Below are positions 52,109 to 64,000 of a DNA stretch of 64,000 bases, in pieces (within the stretch, counting starts at the first letter, position 1; every line of letters begins with the position of its first letter). The stretch is taken from NCBI GenBank assembly GCA_023375675.1, contig JALQBC010000032.1, positions 310,001 through 374,000 on the forward strand. Reading direction: 5' to 3'. This DNA comes from Cytospora piceicola (taxonomy: Eukaryota > Ascomycota > Sordariomycetes > Diaporthales > Cytosporaceae). Both the position numbers and the translations under genes were made by a program. The notes beneath the pieces were generated by a model. It was not told the DNA's origin. It did no database searches and saw nothing but the letters and a program-made list of their open reading frames with translations.

Positions 52109-55100
52109 CTACCCAGAAGAAGACGGCCCGCCCTCCTTCCCACTCACCCTCAAGCTCTCCTCAAGGGCCCTCTTGAGCTCCTCATCATCCTCCTCCACCC
52201 CGCCCTCCTGCCCCTCGCTCTGCTTCCCCTTCGCCTTCTGCCGCCGGAACTCCTCCTCCGCCATGCTCTGCTTCTTCACGTACTCCATGATGATATCCTC
52301 CTCCGACTTCTCCGTCGACTGCCGCGCGACATACTCCTGGTGCGCCCTCTGCGACTCCTCAAGCGCCTTCCTCAGCTCCTCATCATCATTACCCTCACCC
52401 TCACCGCCCGCCCCGGCCGCCGGAGAAGCCCGTTTCGACTCCTCCAGCGCACGCGCGAGGTACTCGTCCTCATCCTCCACCCCGCCGCCGCCGCCCTGCG
52501 TCTGCGCGATCATGCTCTGCCTGACGGCCTCGGCGACGAGCTCCTCGAACTGCTCGTCCGTGATGTCCTTGCGCAACCCCTCCTCGCCCGCCTCCATCGA
52601 CTTTGTCCTCTCGGGGAGGGCAGGCGGCGGCCCCGGTGGCGCCGCAGCCGCCGAAGACGACGACGACGGCGTTGCTTCCGACGGCCTCTCCTTGAAGTCC
52701 CGCGCCCGCGCCTGCTCCTGCTCCTGCCTGCGGTTCAGCTCCGCGATCGCGCGCATCTCCTTCACGCTGGTGCGTATCTGCGCCTCGATCATGGCGTCCT
52801 CGTCCTGGTCGCCGTGGGACGTCTGCGCGACCGACTCGCGGATGGCGCGCTCCATTTCTGGGTCCTCTGGCTCGAAGTTGGCCGTGGCTGGCTGTGCAGG
52901 GGCTGCAGCGGGAGGGGTGACAGCGGGGCTCTGGTTCGTGGGGGCCAGGAGCGCCGACGCGGCGCCGGCCACGTCTTTGGTGTTCCACGCGTCCTTGAGC
53001 GCATGTAGCTTTTTCCTCTCGTCGATCGACAGGCTCTTCGTGTTCCAGAAGCCCGTCTTTGGCGGCTCGTCTGGGGTTTGTCCGAGGTCTTCTTGGCTTC
53101 CACCCCCTCTTGCTGCCTCGTTAGGGGTTGCCTGAGCAGGGGCGTTCTTCTCCCTGTACTTGAACAGGTGAAAGCTCCTCAACTCATCCCTCTTGGAGTG
53201 AAAGCGCAGGACGATATCGTTCTGCTCCTCAGGCGTGGCCGACCGGATATCATCCTGGCCCTGCAGGATCCGCGAGACGACGATGTAGTTCTCCACGCTG
53301 TGGTGGAACTTTGCCCTGACCTCAGCGTGCAACCCCTTCATCATATAGGCAGGCACCGACCAGACTCCTGTCAGAAGAATTAGATTAGCACCATCCCGTG
53401 TCACACCTCACCCCAGCGAAACGTATGCACTTACCAGCCGCAGGCTTGAGAATGACTCCCCCAATCCCCTTCGCAAAACCCTTGATGAAACCCAAGCCGC
53501 CCTCCTTCTGGGCCCCTCTGATGGGCTGCGTCGCCAGCCCCGACACGCCGTCGTAGAAGCCCAGGCCGAGCTCCTTCCACGCGACCATGAACCCGCTGCC
53601 GATGCCCGTGACCTTCTCCTGCTTGCGGACGGTGTCGTCGTTGTACAGCTTGGGAGCGTTGCGGAACCCCTTTGCTAGCCCCATGGTGAAGTTCATAGGT
53701 GACTTGAACCCAGTCTCGACGATCCGCGAGATTCCCTTGGTCGTCTCCAGGCCGAGGCCGAGAGCAGCTTCGACATTGATGCTCTGTGCGTCTTTTTGTG
53801 ACGGTGTTGGCTTGAGGGACTTGGAGGACCCTGATGTCGCGCCTGGCGTGCCTGCTCCCGGCGTCGAGACGTCCTGCTCACTGGAACTTGCCGCGTTCGT
53901 CAACATGGACGGCTGAGCGGACATGGTGCTCGCTGTGTCGGACGTGAGAGTCAGACGAGACGAAGATGCAGCATCTTGAGTAGTAATGGATGTGGCCTCG
54001 TTGGACGGCGTTGCTACGGTTTTACCCTCGCTTGGAGTGCCCGTCTCATTCTTGGTCTTCTTCATTACCTTATACCAGTCTCTCGGTATATCACCAAGCG
54101 CCATGGCCACATTGCCGATATCGCCTACGAGGGCACTGGTCACGGCGGTGATGGGGTCCCAAGGCTGCTCCTCGGTGTCGTACTCATGGGCCCGATACCT
54201 GGCAGTCTGTCAGTATTTTATCAAAAGAAAAGGCATATAGTATACTCACAATGTCAGGTCCGAGTACTCAATCACTTGCTCCTTGACCAACACAGCAGCT
54301 GCCACAGCGCTCAGTTTGACGTTAGTCCGCCTCACGCGCCAGACAGCCGCGCGGCTGGGGGCAATGGAGCACCTCAGCTTGTCATAGTCAAGGAAGTCAT
54401 GGAAGCTCTTGGCACCCAGGTCAGTGCCCTTCTCCTGCCGGATCCTCTCGCCGAGCTCCTTTGCCCGCGTCTGAGTCTGAGGCTGCAAAGCTGTCGTGAT
54501 GGCCTCGGCGAGCTTCTGGGCGGTCATTTCCTTGTACGGGATCGGTGGAGGACCAGCGCCCGCCTTTGCAACCATGGAGCCCCAGAAGGGCTGGTCTCCG
54601 AAGAACGGCACGATGACGGTCGGCTTTCCGGTCTTAATCCCCGCCGCGGTGGTGCCAGCACCACCATGATGGACAACACAGGACACTCTCTCGAAGAGCC
54701 AGTCATGGGGGCAGTTGCCGAGCATGAAGACGCCGTCTGGAATGCCCACCGAATCTGCGCCCAGACCGCCCCAGCCTTTGGACACTAGGGCCCGTACTCC
54801 TGAAATGCTGACGGCGTCAAATATCATCCTCGTGAGCTTGTTAGGATCATCTACAACAATGGAGCCGAAGCCAATGTACACAGGGGGTGGTCCAGCTGCG
54901 AGGAAGGCAGCCAAGTCGGGCTCAGGAGTGTAAGCGGTCGCAAGGTCCAGGAAGAAGAACCCAGGTATGACAACCTGGCGTCCCCAGTCGTTTGGTTTCG
55001 GTATCAGCGCCGGCGACCAGCAGTACGTTGTCGGGATATGAAGGCGCGAGAGGATGCCCGGCGCCCAGATGAGTGACAGCGGCTCGAGATCCAGGACTTT

Positions 55101-56208
55101 TGTCCTGAAGCGGTTGATAACATCGCCCAGCCCTTGCCAAGTCATCATCTCGACCAGCGCATATGATATGTAGTTGGTCAAGACCACATCAGTATTCGAG
55201 CTCTCAATGTTCGCCAGGGGATGCGGGAATGATCTGGTAGGAGACCACGGCATGGTGAACATCATATGCAGCGGTATTCCCATCTTCTCCGCGATGTGAA
55301 TGTGCGCAAAGCTCGGCGGGTTCGCGATGATGGCGTCCGCCACGAACGGCTTGTTTGCCGGGTCGCCAGGCAGGCTGAAGTCGTCCCCTAAGGGCTCACT
55401 TGACTGGTCCGTCGCGGGCGGTGGGCCACGCCCGTCGCCTGCCTCCATGCAGGATCGCCAGCATCCAAGGACGATCTGCTCGATCCCCTGCCGGCGCCTC
55501 GTGATCTCGCCACTCTTGAGCGCATCGATGCCGGGCATCAGGCCCGGGTTCTTCACCATAAAGGCCATCAGCTCGGCGGGGTCTCCGCCGATACAGAAGA
55601 ACTCGAGACCGTTCTCCTCGACGAACTTCTGGAAGGTGCCATGGGTTGCTACTCGGACCCTGTGGCCATAAGTGTCTTTGAGCACCTTGCCCAGGGCAAC
55701 AAATGGTTGGACGTCACCGCGTGAGCCGACGATCTGGATGACAACGTTGAGCTTTGGGGGCGGTGTCTGGCCAGGTTGACCACCTAGACTAGGTGGTATG
55801 TAGGCCGGTGGGAGAGGCTCCGAGGAGACTTTCTCTGAGGGAAGGAGCTGGCTCTTCAACGTCGGAGCCAGGAGGTCAGCCAGCCGTCGGTTGGTCTGCT
55901 CGATCTTGATGTTGACTCGTCCATCGTCTTTGAGGGAGTTTAGCACGGGGAACTTCTCATATCAAAAGGCAAAGGATCGTAGTTTAATTGAATTGCTCAC
56001 CTGTCACGGTAGCACCAGCAGTGAATCCAGCATGGGATAGGTTCAGCTGATCATAGAGCTCGCCATACGCCGGGGGCGCCTCCTCGCTGGCACCTAGGTC
56101 CAGTGGGCTATTGTCCCCTTGTCCACCGAAGCTGAAGCCATCGGCGACTCTGCCTTGCCGCGGGGGAGGGTGGTCAGAAAGGTTTCCGGAATTGACTTTC
56201 TCGACCAT
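52109..56208 (-). CDS. Sterol-glucosyltransferase-like protein with UIM-type tail
   Basis: Four exons: 56,208-56,001, 55,927-54,250, 54,198-53,435 and 53,367-52,109, 1,302 aa. N-terminal GT28-like half: NVVIQIVGSRGDVQPFVALG and FFCIGGDPAELMAFMVKNPG. C-terminal nucleotide-sugar half: CVVHHGGAGTTAAGIKTGKP and VPFFGDQPFWG. These are hallmarks of UDP-glucose:sterol 3-beta-glucosyltransferases. Unlike Atg26, no GRAM/PH domain precedes the enzyme. After a middle region (AQKEGGLGFIKGFAKGIGGVILKP) comes an acidic helical tail with UIM-like motifs, for instance EYLARALEESKRA, EELRKALEESQRA and EELKRALEESLRV, in roughly residues 1,050-1,300. The join ATVT-DDGRVNI supports intron 1. A GTGAGT near the stop might hide a further 3' exon. 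Confidence 0.88.
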
Positions 56209-57317
56209 GGTGACTCTATTCAAGTCAAAGTATGTAAATGAGACAGGACTGTAATGTAACTCAGGTGTCTAATGAGTCCATGGAAGGAAGGTTGACCAAG
56301 AGACTGACTGGTAAAGTGAGTGACTGACTAACTGCGAGAGCTGCGGAGGGGTAGACGACTACTACTACTATTACTGTATGTACTTCAAGCACACAAACAG
56401 CGTTAGCAACGTAGACTGAGACTGGTGATGTCAGCCTAGATGAACTCTTATGGGATGCACCCTATAAAGAAAGGAATATGGAATTCTATCAGCTGCTTCG
56501 TCTTTTTAGCTTGTTGATGTTGATGTGCCATTGAACTCCCGTTGGTCACTGTTACCCTGCCTATGAAGCTATGACGACGCTTATGTGGCGCTGTTTCTGG
56601 TATGGCGCTGCTGTGGCATCTAATCAATCACCCGCCGGCCTGTACACTAGGCGGAGCTATCAACAACCAGGCAAGTACATACCAAATATACCTACCTAGG
56701 TATATATACACGTATATGTACATATCTCCTTCGTTTGAGTTATATTACTTTTTCAGCCAGCAACCTTCCAAGCTCTGGATACTCGTAATGACTGTAAACC
56801 AGATACGGCAGCAGCTGTGTGAGCAGTAAAAGCCACAGAGCCCAGCCGATGGTCGTCGTATAAGCATCACGAGATAAAACATCAAGCAGAGCCATCGCAG
56901 GGAAAGACGCCTAGCATATTATCGTCTAGACCACCGTATCGTATCATACAACCCATGAGGCACTCGGGAGACATCATCGTTCCGGTATATATATATCATG
57001 GTCCCCAGTGCAGTTCCAATTCAAGTGCCCTCAACCCCCCAAAACTGACGCCTAAAATAAAGCTTTCTTGTAATCCTGAGCATGCCAGAAACTTATACCA
57101 CCATTCTACTTGCTGCAGAAGTAATAATAGTGGCATTGTTTCCACGCATCCGATTTCACATCCTCCCATCATCACAGCCCGCGTGGCCCAGGCAGGCAGC
57201 CGTATTCTTTTTTGTCTGCCCCCGAACATCTCACCACGCTTCCCGTAGGTGACTGACTGTGACTAGCTGATTGGTTGTTCATCGCCCCGCAACTAAACCC
57301 ATTCATTCTGCAAATAT
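56209..57317. other. Intergenic between two minus-strand genes
   Basis: About 1.1 kb, with CTA/ACT triplet runs near 56,360 and CCTAGG-centred palindromic bases at about 56,690. No gene seen. Confidence 0.5.
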
Positions 57318-58077
57318 CTAGCTCGAGAACTTCCGGGTGATCTTCGCAATGACTGTTTCAATACGTTAGCATGGCCCAAATATGCACACCCTGTTGCTTC
57401 GGTTTGAGAGGAGGGGGGGGGGGAAGGAACCGTGAACTTACTGTGAAGAGCGACAACACTGAAGATGAAGACCAGAGACAGAACCAGCACGACAACGGGG
57501 TCAACCTTCAGTCCGGGAGACTCGTCGGTGTAGAGCCCTGCAAACCCAATCATGTTAGCCCATGTTCCACGGAGTGATCGTCACACCACAAAGCTTCTTC
57601 CTCCATTTCCGACCAGCCCATCTGTGTAACAAGCCAGTCCCGTAGATATTGCAAGCCATCCATACAGATGGGCTATCCCTCAACTCCTCCACCATAGCCA
57701 TAATGTTCGGGGGGGGGGGGGTTGTGGGAATTCGGTGCGGAGGTTCCATACTCAGCATAGTGCTGCTGCTGCCACCGGCACCAGCGGCGCGCGTGCTGTT
57801 CGGCCTCGCATTGGCGATCTTCTCCTTCTGGTCCGCCGCGGCCCGCCTGCGGATGACGGCGCGGGCGCCGCCCGGTGGTGTTGGGGAGTTGGCGCGGGCG
57901 GTGCTCTCGCCGGACGCGGGAGGGGAGTTGAGAGGGGATGCGGGCCTTGGGGAAGACTGTTTTGGTTTCACACTTTGCGTCAGCCATGTCCTCGGGGGAG
58001 GCCATTGATTGTACTGGGCGCAGTGGCTGTTCCATGGCGATGGATGCGATGCTTGAGGGGGGGTTTGGACTTACCAT
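57318..58077 (-). CDS. sbh1: Sec61 complex beta subunit (Sbh1-type)
   Basis: Exons 58,077-58,075, 57,956-57,752, 57,537-57,442 and 57,352-57,318, 112 aa. The beta subunit is a tail-anchored part of the ER protein-conducting channel. The cytosolic part has SPTPPGGARAVIRRRAAADQ and STRAAGAGGSSSTML; LYTDESPGLKVDPVVVLVLS leads into the single C-terminal membrane helix VLSLVFIFSVVALHIIAKIT. The first coding exon appears to be the ATG alone, spliced (GTAAGT) onto SSPRPASP. Introns 2 and 3 contain poly-C tracts of 13 and 11 on the sense strand. The family call is certain; the ATG-only exon is inferred from frame and splice signals. Confidence 0.93.
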
Positions 58078-59873
58078 TTTGGTTGGTTTGGTGTGATTAA
58101 AAGGATTAATGAGAGAGGGACCCAGTAGCGATTGTTCAATCGTGCGTCAAAGGAATGGAAAGAAGGTTGCGCTGATGGGTGGGTTTGTTCTGGTGCTGTG
58201 TGAGTGTCGCGTGGAGGTTGAATATGGATTGGGAGCTACGTTTGGACTTCAATGGCTTCACCCCCTAAAATTCCCAGTGACAGGTGTTCTCAATTGAAAG
58301 CAAGCAAGTACCGTAGCAACAGCAAGCAGCCAGCGCTACCCCGGTCCGGGGGTTAGAAACCGCTTACCCAACCGATTGGCTTTCCGGGCCCCGTCCGGCA
58401 GGCACGGAGCCTCGGTCCAGACTTTATCCGACTTACATAAGTACCTAGGTATCTAGGTACGTGCAGCTGAGATTAACACAGTACGAGCTATCGTAATCGA
58501 CAGGCTTGACCCGCTGACCCACCTGGCCCCACCCTTGCAGTATCAGTAGAAAATAGCATATGACAATTGGACCCATTTTGAGATGGATCTCTGGGGCCCT
58601 TCACACATGGGGATCTGCACAATGGTGAAATTCTAGACCGATCCCAAAGAGGAGACCGTTGGGACGGACTCGGTGTTTCATCAGACTCGGTGTTTCAACG
58701 GCCTTTCACCGTGTCGGCCGGTGCCGACTGGACTGGCAGGCTGCATCTCTACTGTAAAGGAACACTCCGTCGACCCAACCCTCACCTAGCTGCATCTCTT
58801 TGTCTTCACTATAGGTACTGTATGTACACATGGTCACTGCTCTGGGTGATTTGGAAGAATCAGTTGTATTGTGTCCAGAATCACAGCCCTGGATATTCTC
58901 TGTTCTTTCAGCTATATGTTGACTGACTTGACTCCCTTCCCTTTTCCCGTCCCTATACCCTTCCGTCCTTCTCTTCACGCTTCCACGATGCTCATCTTCG
59001 GCACCTTCTTCTATCAGTTTTCTTTTGACGAGAAGGCCCACGGTCAGGCCGCCGTTTGAATACGTCCTCAGCTCGCAACATAAGTAAATAAAAGCAGGAG
59101 CACGAGAAAAATGGAAGGCAAACGGAAGAGAGCAGGGCCGGTTTCTCAACACTATAATATTTCCCGCTTGCATGTCTGCTTGCAGACAACTTCTCTTGTA
59201 TATGTAAAGGGCGTAAGCAAACAACAGTTAATTTGGATGGTGGTGGTGGTAGAATTTGACAAATGAAATAAAGACGTGGTGGTGGTGGTGGTGGTGGTGG
59301 TGAGTGGGTTCCATCGGCTGAAACATGTAAAACAAAAACAAAAAATAAGAAGAAGTAGCCTCAGAAAGTGTCAAATGCCGCCTGCTCGCTGATTCCTCCT
59401 TTTGCAAACAACAAGATGCTCCTCTGCTGGCGGATCAAAAGACGACGACAGAAGCCGGGTGTTCCTCTCCAAGCCTCCCTTTCGCCATATTAGCTGCTCT
59501 CGAGACTCTCTCGAACAGAACACATTCATGTCGTCTGCTTGAATCCTCCCCTCCTCCCCAGGCCGCACATGACATCAGGCGAGATGTTGGCTCTTCACCG
59601 AGGACGCTCCCCGGTTTTCGCATGCTCTTTTTGCTCAGCCGGCAGAACATCGCTGCAAGAGCCTTGTTATTTATAGGCATTAAACAGTAGACGTCTATAC
59701 CAGTCGCAACTGGCGATGCACTTCCCAACGCCATCCGCTATGAGCAAAACTCGAAAACTCTGACGTGACATGATGTATCGCCCCCCGCTTTGCGGCGATC
59801 GAAGTGCGTTTGGTATAGGTGTCGTAGGTAGCAGGTAATGTAAAGAACATATAAGAAAAAGAATTCAACTCTC
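58078..59873. other. Intergenic region with GGT microsatellite
   Basis: About 1.8 kb. Contains TACCTAGGTATCTAGGTACG at about 58,440 and a GGT repeat near 59,278. No supported gene. Confidence 0.5.
59278..59302 (+). repeat. (GGT)n microsatellite
   Basis: About eight uninterrupted GGT units, with a shorter GGT run about 40 bp upstream. Confidence 0.9.
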
Positions 59874-61452
59874 TCAAAGAGTAACATCAAGGACAAGGCT
59901 GACGTCTTGCACGGTAGATCCGGCAAGATCTTCGAGGACGGGTATCAAGTCTAGGAGCTCATTGTCGTGTGCGTCGGAAAACCAGCTACTTATGGGTACG
60001 GCGTGTTGAGGGTGGAAGATGTAGGATGTGGGAGAGTTGTCGATGATGATCGTTTCCTTCAGGTCTCGTCCAATCTTGGCCAGATCTTTGACGTAGTTGC
60101 CACCATGGTTGTGGCAACTCTCGCGGAATAATCTGTGGTGGATAACGCCATGGATATCCAGTTGGTCGAGCAGAGGGTCGCCGTACTGTTGAATCTTGTC
60201 AGCGGAGTCACTCGAAGCAGTTGTGTGCTGTGTAAACGTACCTTTGACACGGAGGCCGTGAAAACGACAACTTCATAGAGCTCGCCCACCCTCTTCATGA
60301 ACTCATCGACACCTGGCCGCTTGATCACGTAGACATTGTGGTAGTTGCCCTCGATCTCTACAGGTATCGTAAAGTCGGCTTGGTGCAGTATCTAGTCCTT
60401 GTTAGCCATCGAAACATTGCATATCGGGAGGGAACGGGGGTGGCTACCTTAAACGAGCTGTGCACCAATGTTTCATCCAAGTCGAGAACCAGACACTTCC
60501 TTCCCTTGTGCTCTGGTCGTATTGGTGGCAACAGGGCTTCTTGCAAAGGCTGATCCGGCGCAGCAACCATGAGGCCGTCGCTCTGAGGCGGGGTAGGCAC
60601 GGCTGGCATTGGAGCAGGAGGAGGGGGCAGGGCCTGAAGGTCTTCGGACTCGACAGGCTGTGGCGGCTCCGTCGCAATGGCGACCGCCGCATCCCCCATC
60701 TCAACATCGCCCTCCTCATCTCTCGCAGCTTCAGAATGCGAAGTTGGGCCAGGGGCGTCGGCTCCTTCTAAACGGGGTGGCTCGACTGTCACTGTTGGCG
60801 CAGTTCCTCTCGATGTCGATGGTTTTGACTCTTCGGCAAGGCTTGGCTGGTCCTGGGCAGTAGTGCCTGATTCTGGGATCGCCTTGGAAGCCTCCAATGA
60901 ACCCTGGTTCTGCGTAGCATCCTTCTCCTGGGGCTGAGATTTGCTAGCAGCAGTGTGCTCTGACGGAGTTTGTGCCCTTCGGCTGGCCGTGGTTGGCCGC
61001 CGAGCTAGTTTCTCGACCTTGTGATTCGGAACATCGACGGGCTCGTTGTCGACCGCGTTTGCATGCTCAGGCACGCCACAACAGAAGAGCGACAGCAAAC
61101 CGCCCTTCTTCTTTTTGTGTGAGGGTGTATTCGAGGAGCGCGACGCCAAATTGCCAGAAGTAGCCGTTTGAGCAGCCTCGGCGGCGGACCGGTTGCTAGA
61201 CACGCTCCCGTTTCTGCGGCGACCCATAATGCTAGCCTTGGACTCCTTAGAGCGTCCGCTGATACTATCTCTGGAATCGCCAACAGTCGCTCCGCTGAGT
61301 CCCGTGGAAGTCGTCGACGCCTGACGTTTCTGGGACGAAGATTTCGAAGGAACCTTTAACAGACGGGCCTTCTTGGAAGACGAGCCCTCTTCCAAAGACG
61401 AAGTTTCCTTATCTCTTGAACTGTGCTGTGCTTCGTTGATGTCCCGGGACAT
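59874..61452 (-). CDS. psr1: Psr1-type HAD/FCP1-like phosphatase
   Basis: Exons 61,452-60,448, 60,391-60,242 and 60,185-59,874, 488 aa from the first in-frame ATG. The catalytic part is an SCP/FCP1-type HAD domain: [16 protein letters not shown] with the DxDxT nucleophile near residues 325-329, [39 protein letters not shown] and [20 protein letters not shown]. Relatives are the yeast plasma-membrane phosphatases Psr1/Psr2, which act with Whi2 in stress responses. The first 320 residues are disordered and include [10 protein letters not shown], a CC pair that may be palmitoylated. The frame runs upstream without ATG to an acceptor at about 61,511, so a 5' coding exon (perhaps from the ATG at 61,658) is possible. 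Confidence 0.9.
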
Positions 61453-64000
61453 ATCGTTTGAACTTGGTGGTAGGATCTGCACGGGCAAATGGGATTCAGC
61501 CTGCGATTGACTTGATTAGCATTTGCATGAAACATGTGTGGAAATGGAAATGTCCGCGCAGACAAGTCGGAGCAGTTCTGCAGGCTACGCCTTGCCATTC
61601 CTTCAATCCTCTCACCGGTGCGAGGATTTTAGACCTGGATCTGCTCGGGACGGTCCATAGTGGCGCCGCCCAGAGCTAGGTTAGATCCCGACCTCGCAAA
61701 CTGATGTGAAGAAGGGGGCGAAATGGGCGCCTGTTTGCAAACGCGCCCACAGACGGTGTAGGGGGAGGGGGAGATGGTCACCCACTCTCTATGTCGAAGT
61801 CGTCTTCAACTGAGGCACCCCACCGTGTCCAACCTCCCAAGTCAGGTCAACCGTGTAGACGCCGTGGTGTTGGGTGGGATTTGGGTATCGTGGTGCAAAG
61901 TCGGCGGGCGTGTTTTCGGTGGAAGGAGGTTGGGTAATTTTGAACTCGCAGGTAGGAGCAGGGATATTATGGGATCTCGCTCGGGAGATTAGGTGTGCCG
62001 CGGGCCAAAAGGAGGTCGAGGGCTGGATGATGTCGTCGTTAGGTAAGATAACTAGAAGCAATTCTCGCTGGGAACGAGGGCGTGGTAATTCAGGTGGGAG
62101 ATAGGTCGAGCTGGCCGAGAGTCGCAAGTCGCATCGCCTGTTCGCCAGCGTGGAATCTGGAAGGAAGATGGAGGGAGGGAGCTTTGTGCTCTGGATGTTG
62201 AGAAAGGTGTATTCGGAGGCTGAAGAAGTCGGGCAGCGCAAGCGAAATTGAGCCAGGGAACTAGAGACGATGGGAAGGCAGTCCCGGTGGGCAGGTGGAT
62301 TTTGCAGTAAGATTAAAGCACAGATAGCAAGAGCCAAGGCCAAAGGAGAGCAGCAGGCCTAATCCCGCCTAGCCAGCCTGTAGCCGGCGGGCGGGAGGGG
62401 CTGTGATTGGCTCGGGTCTTGACGCTAGCGTCTAAATTGGAACTATGGGGCCGGCTCACTAACATGGAATTTGACCTAAAATCGCAAATTGCAGCTGCTC
62501 AGTCCACTGTAGCACCTGGCACACACTGGGTAGTTGTGATTGATTGATTGATTAATTGATTGATTGACAGAGGTCCAGAGGTCTTCTGATGGCATAGTAC
62601 CTTTCGATCAACTGGTCCTGATTGCTCCTGAGTCCTTACCAGGATATGATATGATATTCAGTATCAATTCTATTTGCTACTCTATGGGCCACGTCTCTTA
62701 ACCTGGGTAAGAGTATACTGGGTTTTTGGGTACAACTACTCCATACATGCCCATACCGAAACGCTTGACCACGCCCAGGTGGTTACAGCTCGTGGCTCGT
62801 ACACTGTGATTGCAATGGGGAGCAGATCATTGGATGCTATTATCGCCGATGGCCATCCGGTCGGTGCAAGTTGGCTCCAGCAGCCATGGAACCTGAGTTC
62901 ATGCAAAGAGCCAGGAGAGACCGAACGACGACTGGAACGGAGCCCAGGTACACAGAAGTTCAGGAGCCAGGAGTCCGGGAGCCTAAGTGCCCATATGCCC
63001 AAAGGAGCACGATATAATTACCTGAGGAGCCACAGGCAATGATGAACAAAAGCCTGCCTGGCTGCACAAACTCGGGGCCGTAGGAATGGAAAAGGGTCTG
63101 GAAATCAGGAGGGAGGTGTTCGATGGGGACCAACAAGTCGGATCTGTTGGCGGGCATTATTTTACTACAATATTAGTATTATTACCACAGTAGCTATTTG
63201 CATCCTGACACCACGGACCACGGACCATGGACCACCCCCACTGACACCTTGCTACAGTACATACAAGCAAGTCCGTTCACAGGCCGTTCAGTGGAAGACA
63301 CTCGACAAATGCAATGCCATCAACGAACCTTGGAGCCGAACCCACATACATGCAGAGCCAATGTTTCACGCCCGGCGGAGACGGCGGGTAAGGAGGCGTT
63401 TTCAAGGCGTTCAGGCGTTGAGGCTTTTGGGGCTCCAGGGCTCCTGGGACTTCTGGAACCACACATCCGGATGCTGGCAGCTGCATGCTGCAGACTCCTC
63501 CCACAGGTGGGTGCACACCTGGGCAGGCAGGGCAGGCTGACAGGTTACGCAGATGTGTGTGGACAGGCGGACACAGGTTGGGTGGATAGAGGCTCTCAGA
63601 GGCTCTGTGGCTCTGCATCAGATCAATGGCCTCTCTGCCTCTGAAATGGGGAGGGGAGGGGAGCTGAGGCCAGCTGGGGCGGCAGGGCGTCTCAAACAAT
63701 GTCCACCACCCACTTCCCATCTGGCACCCGAACAAACTGTGCCCACATGCCCACCTTTTTGTGCTTGAGGCGAATCGGACAGTAGGTTTTGGGGAGGCCC
63801 CAGAATCTGTCCAGGTGCTTGAGAGCCTGTTGAGGACCGACGAATGAGCACTATCAAGATTCAGTCGCGTCTCATTCGCGCACACACACACACACACTTG
63901 TCTGAAGCCCACGGAATACGGTACCCTACTTAGTAGTGTAAATCTTGGCGTAGTGCACAGTACCTAGTGTGGACCTAGGCTGCTAGGTGGTCAGGTAGTC
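61453..64000. other. Terminal intergenic region
   Basis: About 2.5 kb with the promoter of the phosphatase gene, a GATT microsatellite (about 62,538-62,568) and a CA dinucleotide run (about 63,880-63,897). The longest open frames (184 and 211 codons, minus strand) lack any family signature. I see no gene. Confidence 0.45.
62538..62568 (+). repeat. (GATT)n microsatellite
   Basis: Seven GATT-type units with one ATTA interruption. Confidence 0.85.

Overview
The window comes from the nuclear genome of a filamentous ascomycete, most likely a Sordariomycete. Genes carry short introns (about 50-140 nt, a few longer) with GTRNGT-type donors and CTNAC-type branch sites. Coding DNA is GC-rich. The ribosomal, Sec61-beta, SDS22 and CSN12-like proteins have a fungal character. 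The first 16.5 kb shows the signature of repeat-induced point mutation (RIP). I cannot name the species.

Layout. (1) 1-~16,500: an AT-rich, gene-free block in which CpA/TpG dinucleotides are almost absent and TpA is abundant. It holds tandem repeats and decayed reading frames. It ends abruptly inside or against a fungal transcription-factor gene that has lost its 5' part (16,570-18,573). (2) 19-31.4 kb: housekeeping and regulatory genes. These are RPL20 (eL20) and a CSN12/PCI-domain gene sharing one promoter region, a tRNA-like sequence, a BTB/POZ gene, an 821-aa protein of unknown function and a membrane-anchored alpha/beta hydrolase. (3) 32.7-46.2 kb: a small hypothetical gene, SDS22 (a PP1 regulator), a PAF-acetylhydrolase-like lipase and a 1,042-aa disordered protein ending in a cysteine-rich module. 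(4) 47.6-51.9 kb: three adjacent small metabolic genes (EasG/NmrA-like reductase, classical SDR, SnoaL-like protein). (5) 52.1-56.2 kb: a 1,302-aa sterol-glucosyltransferase-like protein with a string of ubiquitin-interacting-motif-like helices at its C-terminus. (6) 57.3-61.5 kb: Sec61-beta and a Psr1-type HAD/FCP1-like phosphatase. The last 2.5 kb holds no gene I can support.

Exon boundaries were worked out by hand from splice signals, reading-frame continuity and family knowledge. They are predictions, although in each multi-exon gene the phases join exactly. The points most worth following up are the RIP block with its long point-mutated reading frame, the decapitated transcription factor at its edge, the UIM tail on the glucosyltransferase, the three-gene metabolic group, and the strand-consistent poly-C tracts in introns.
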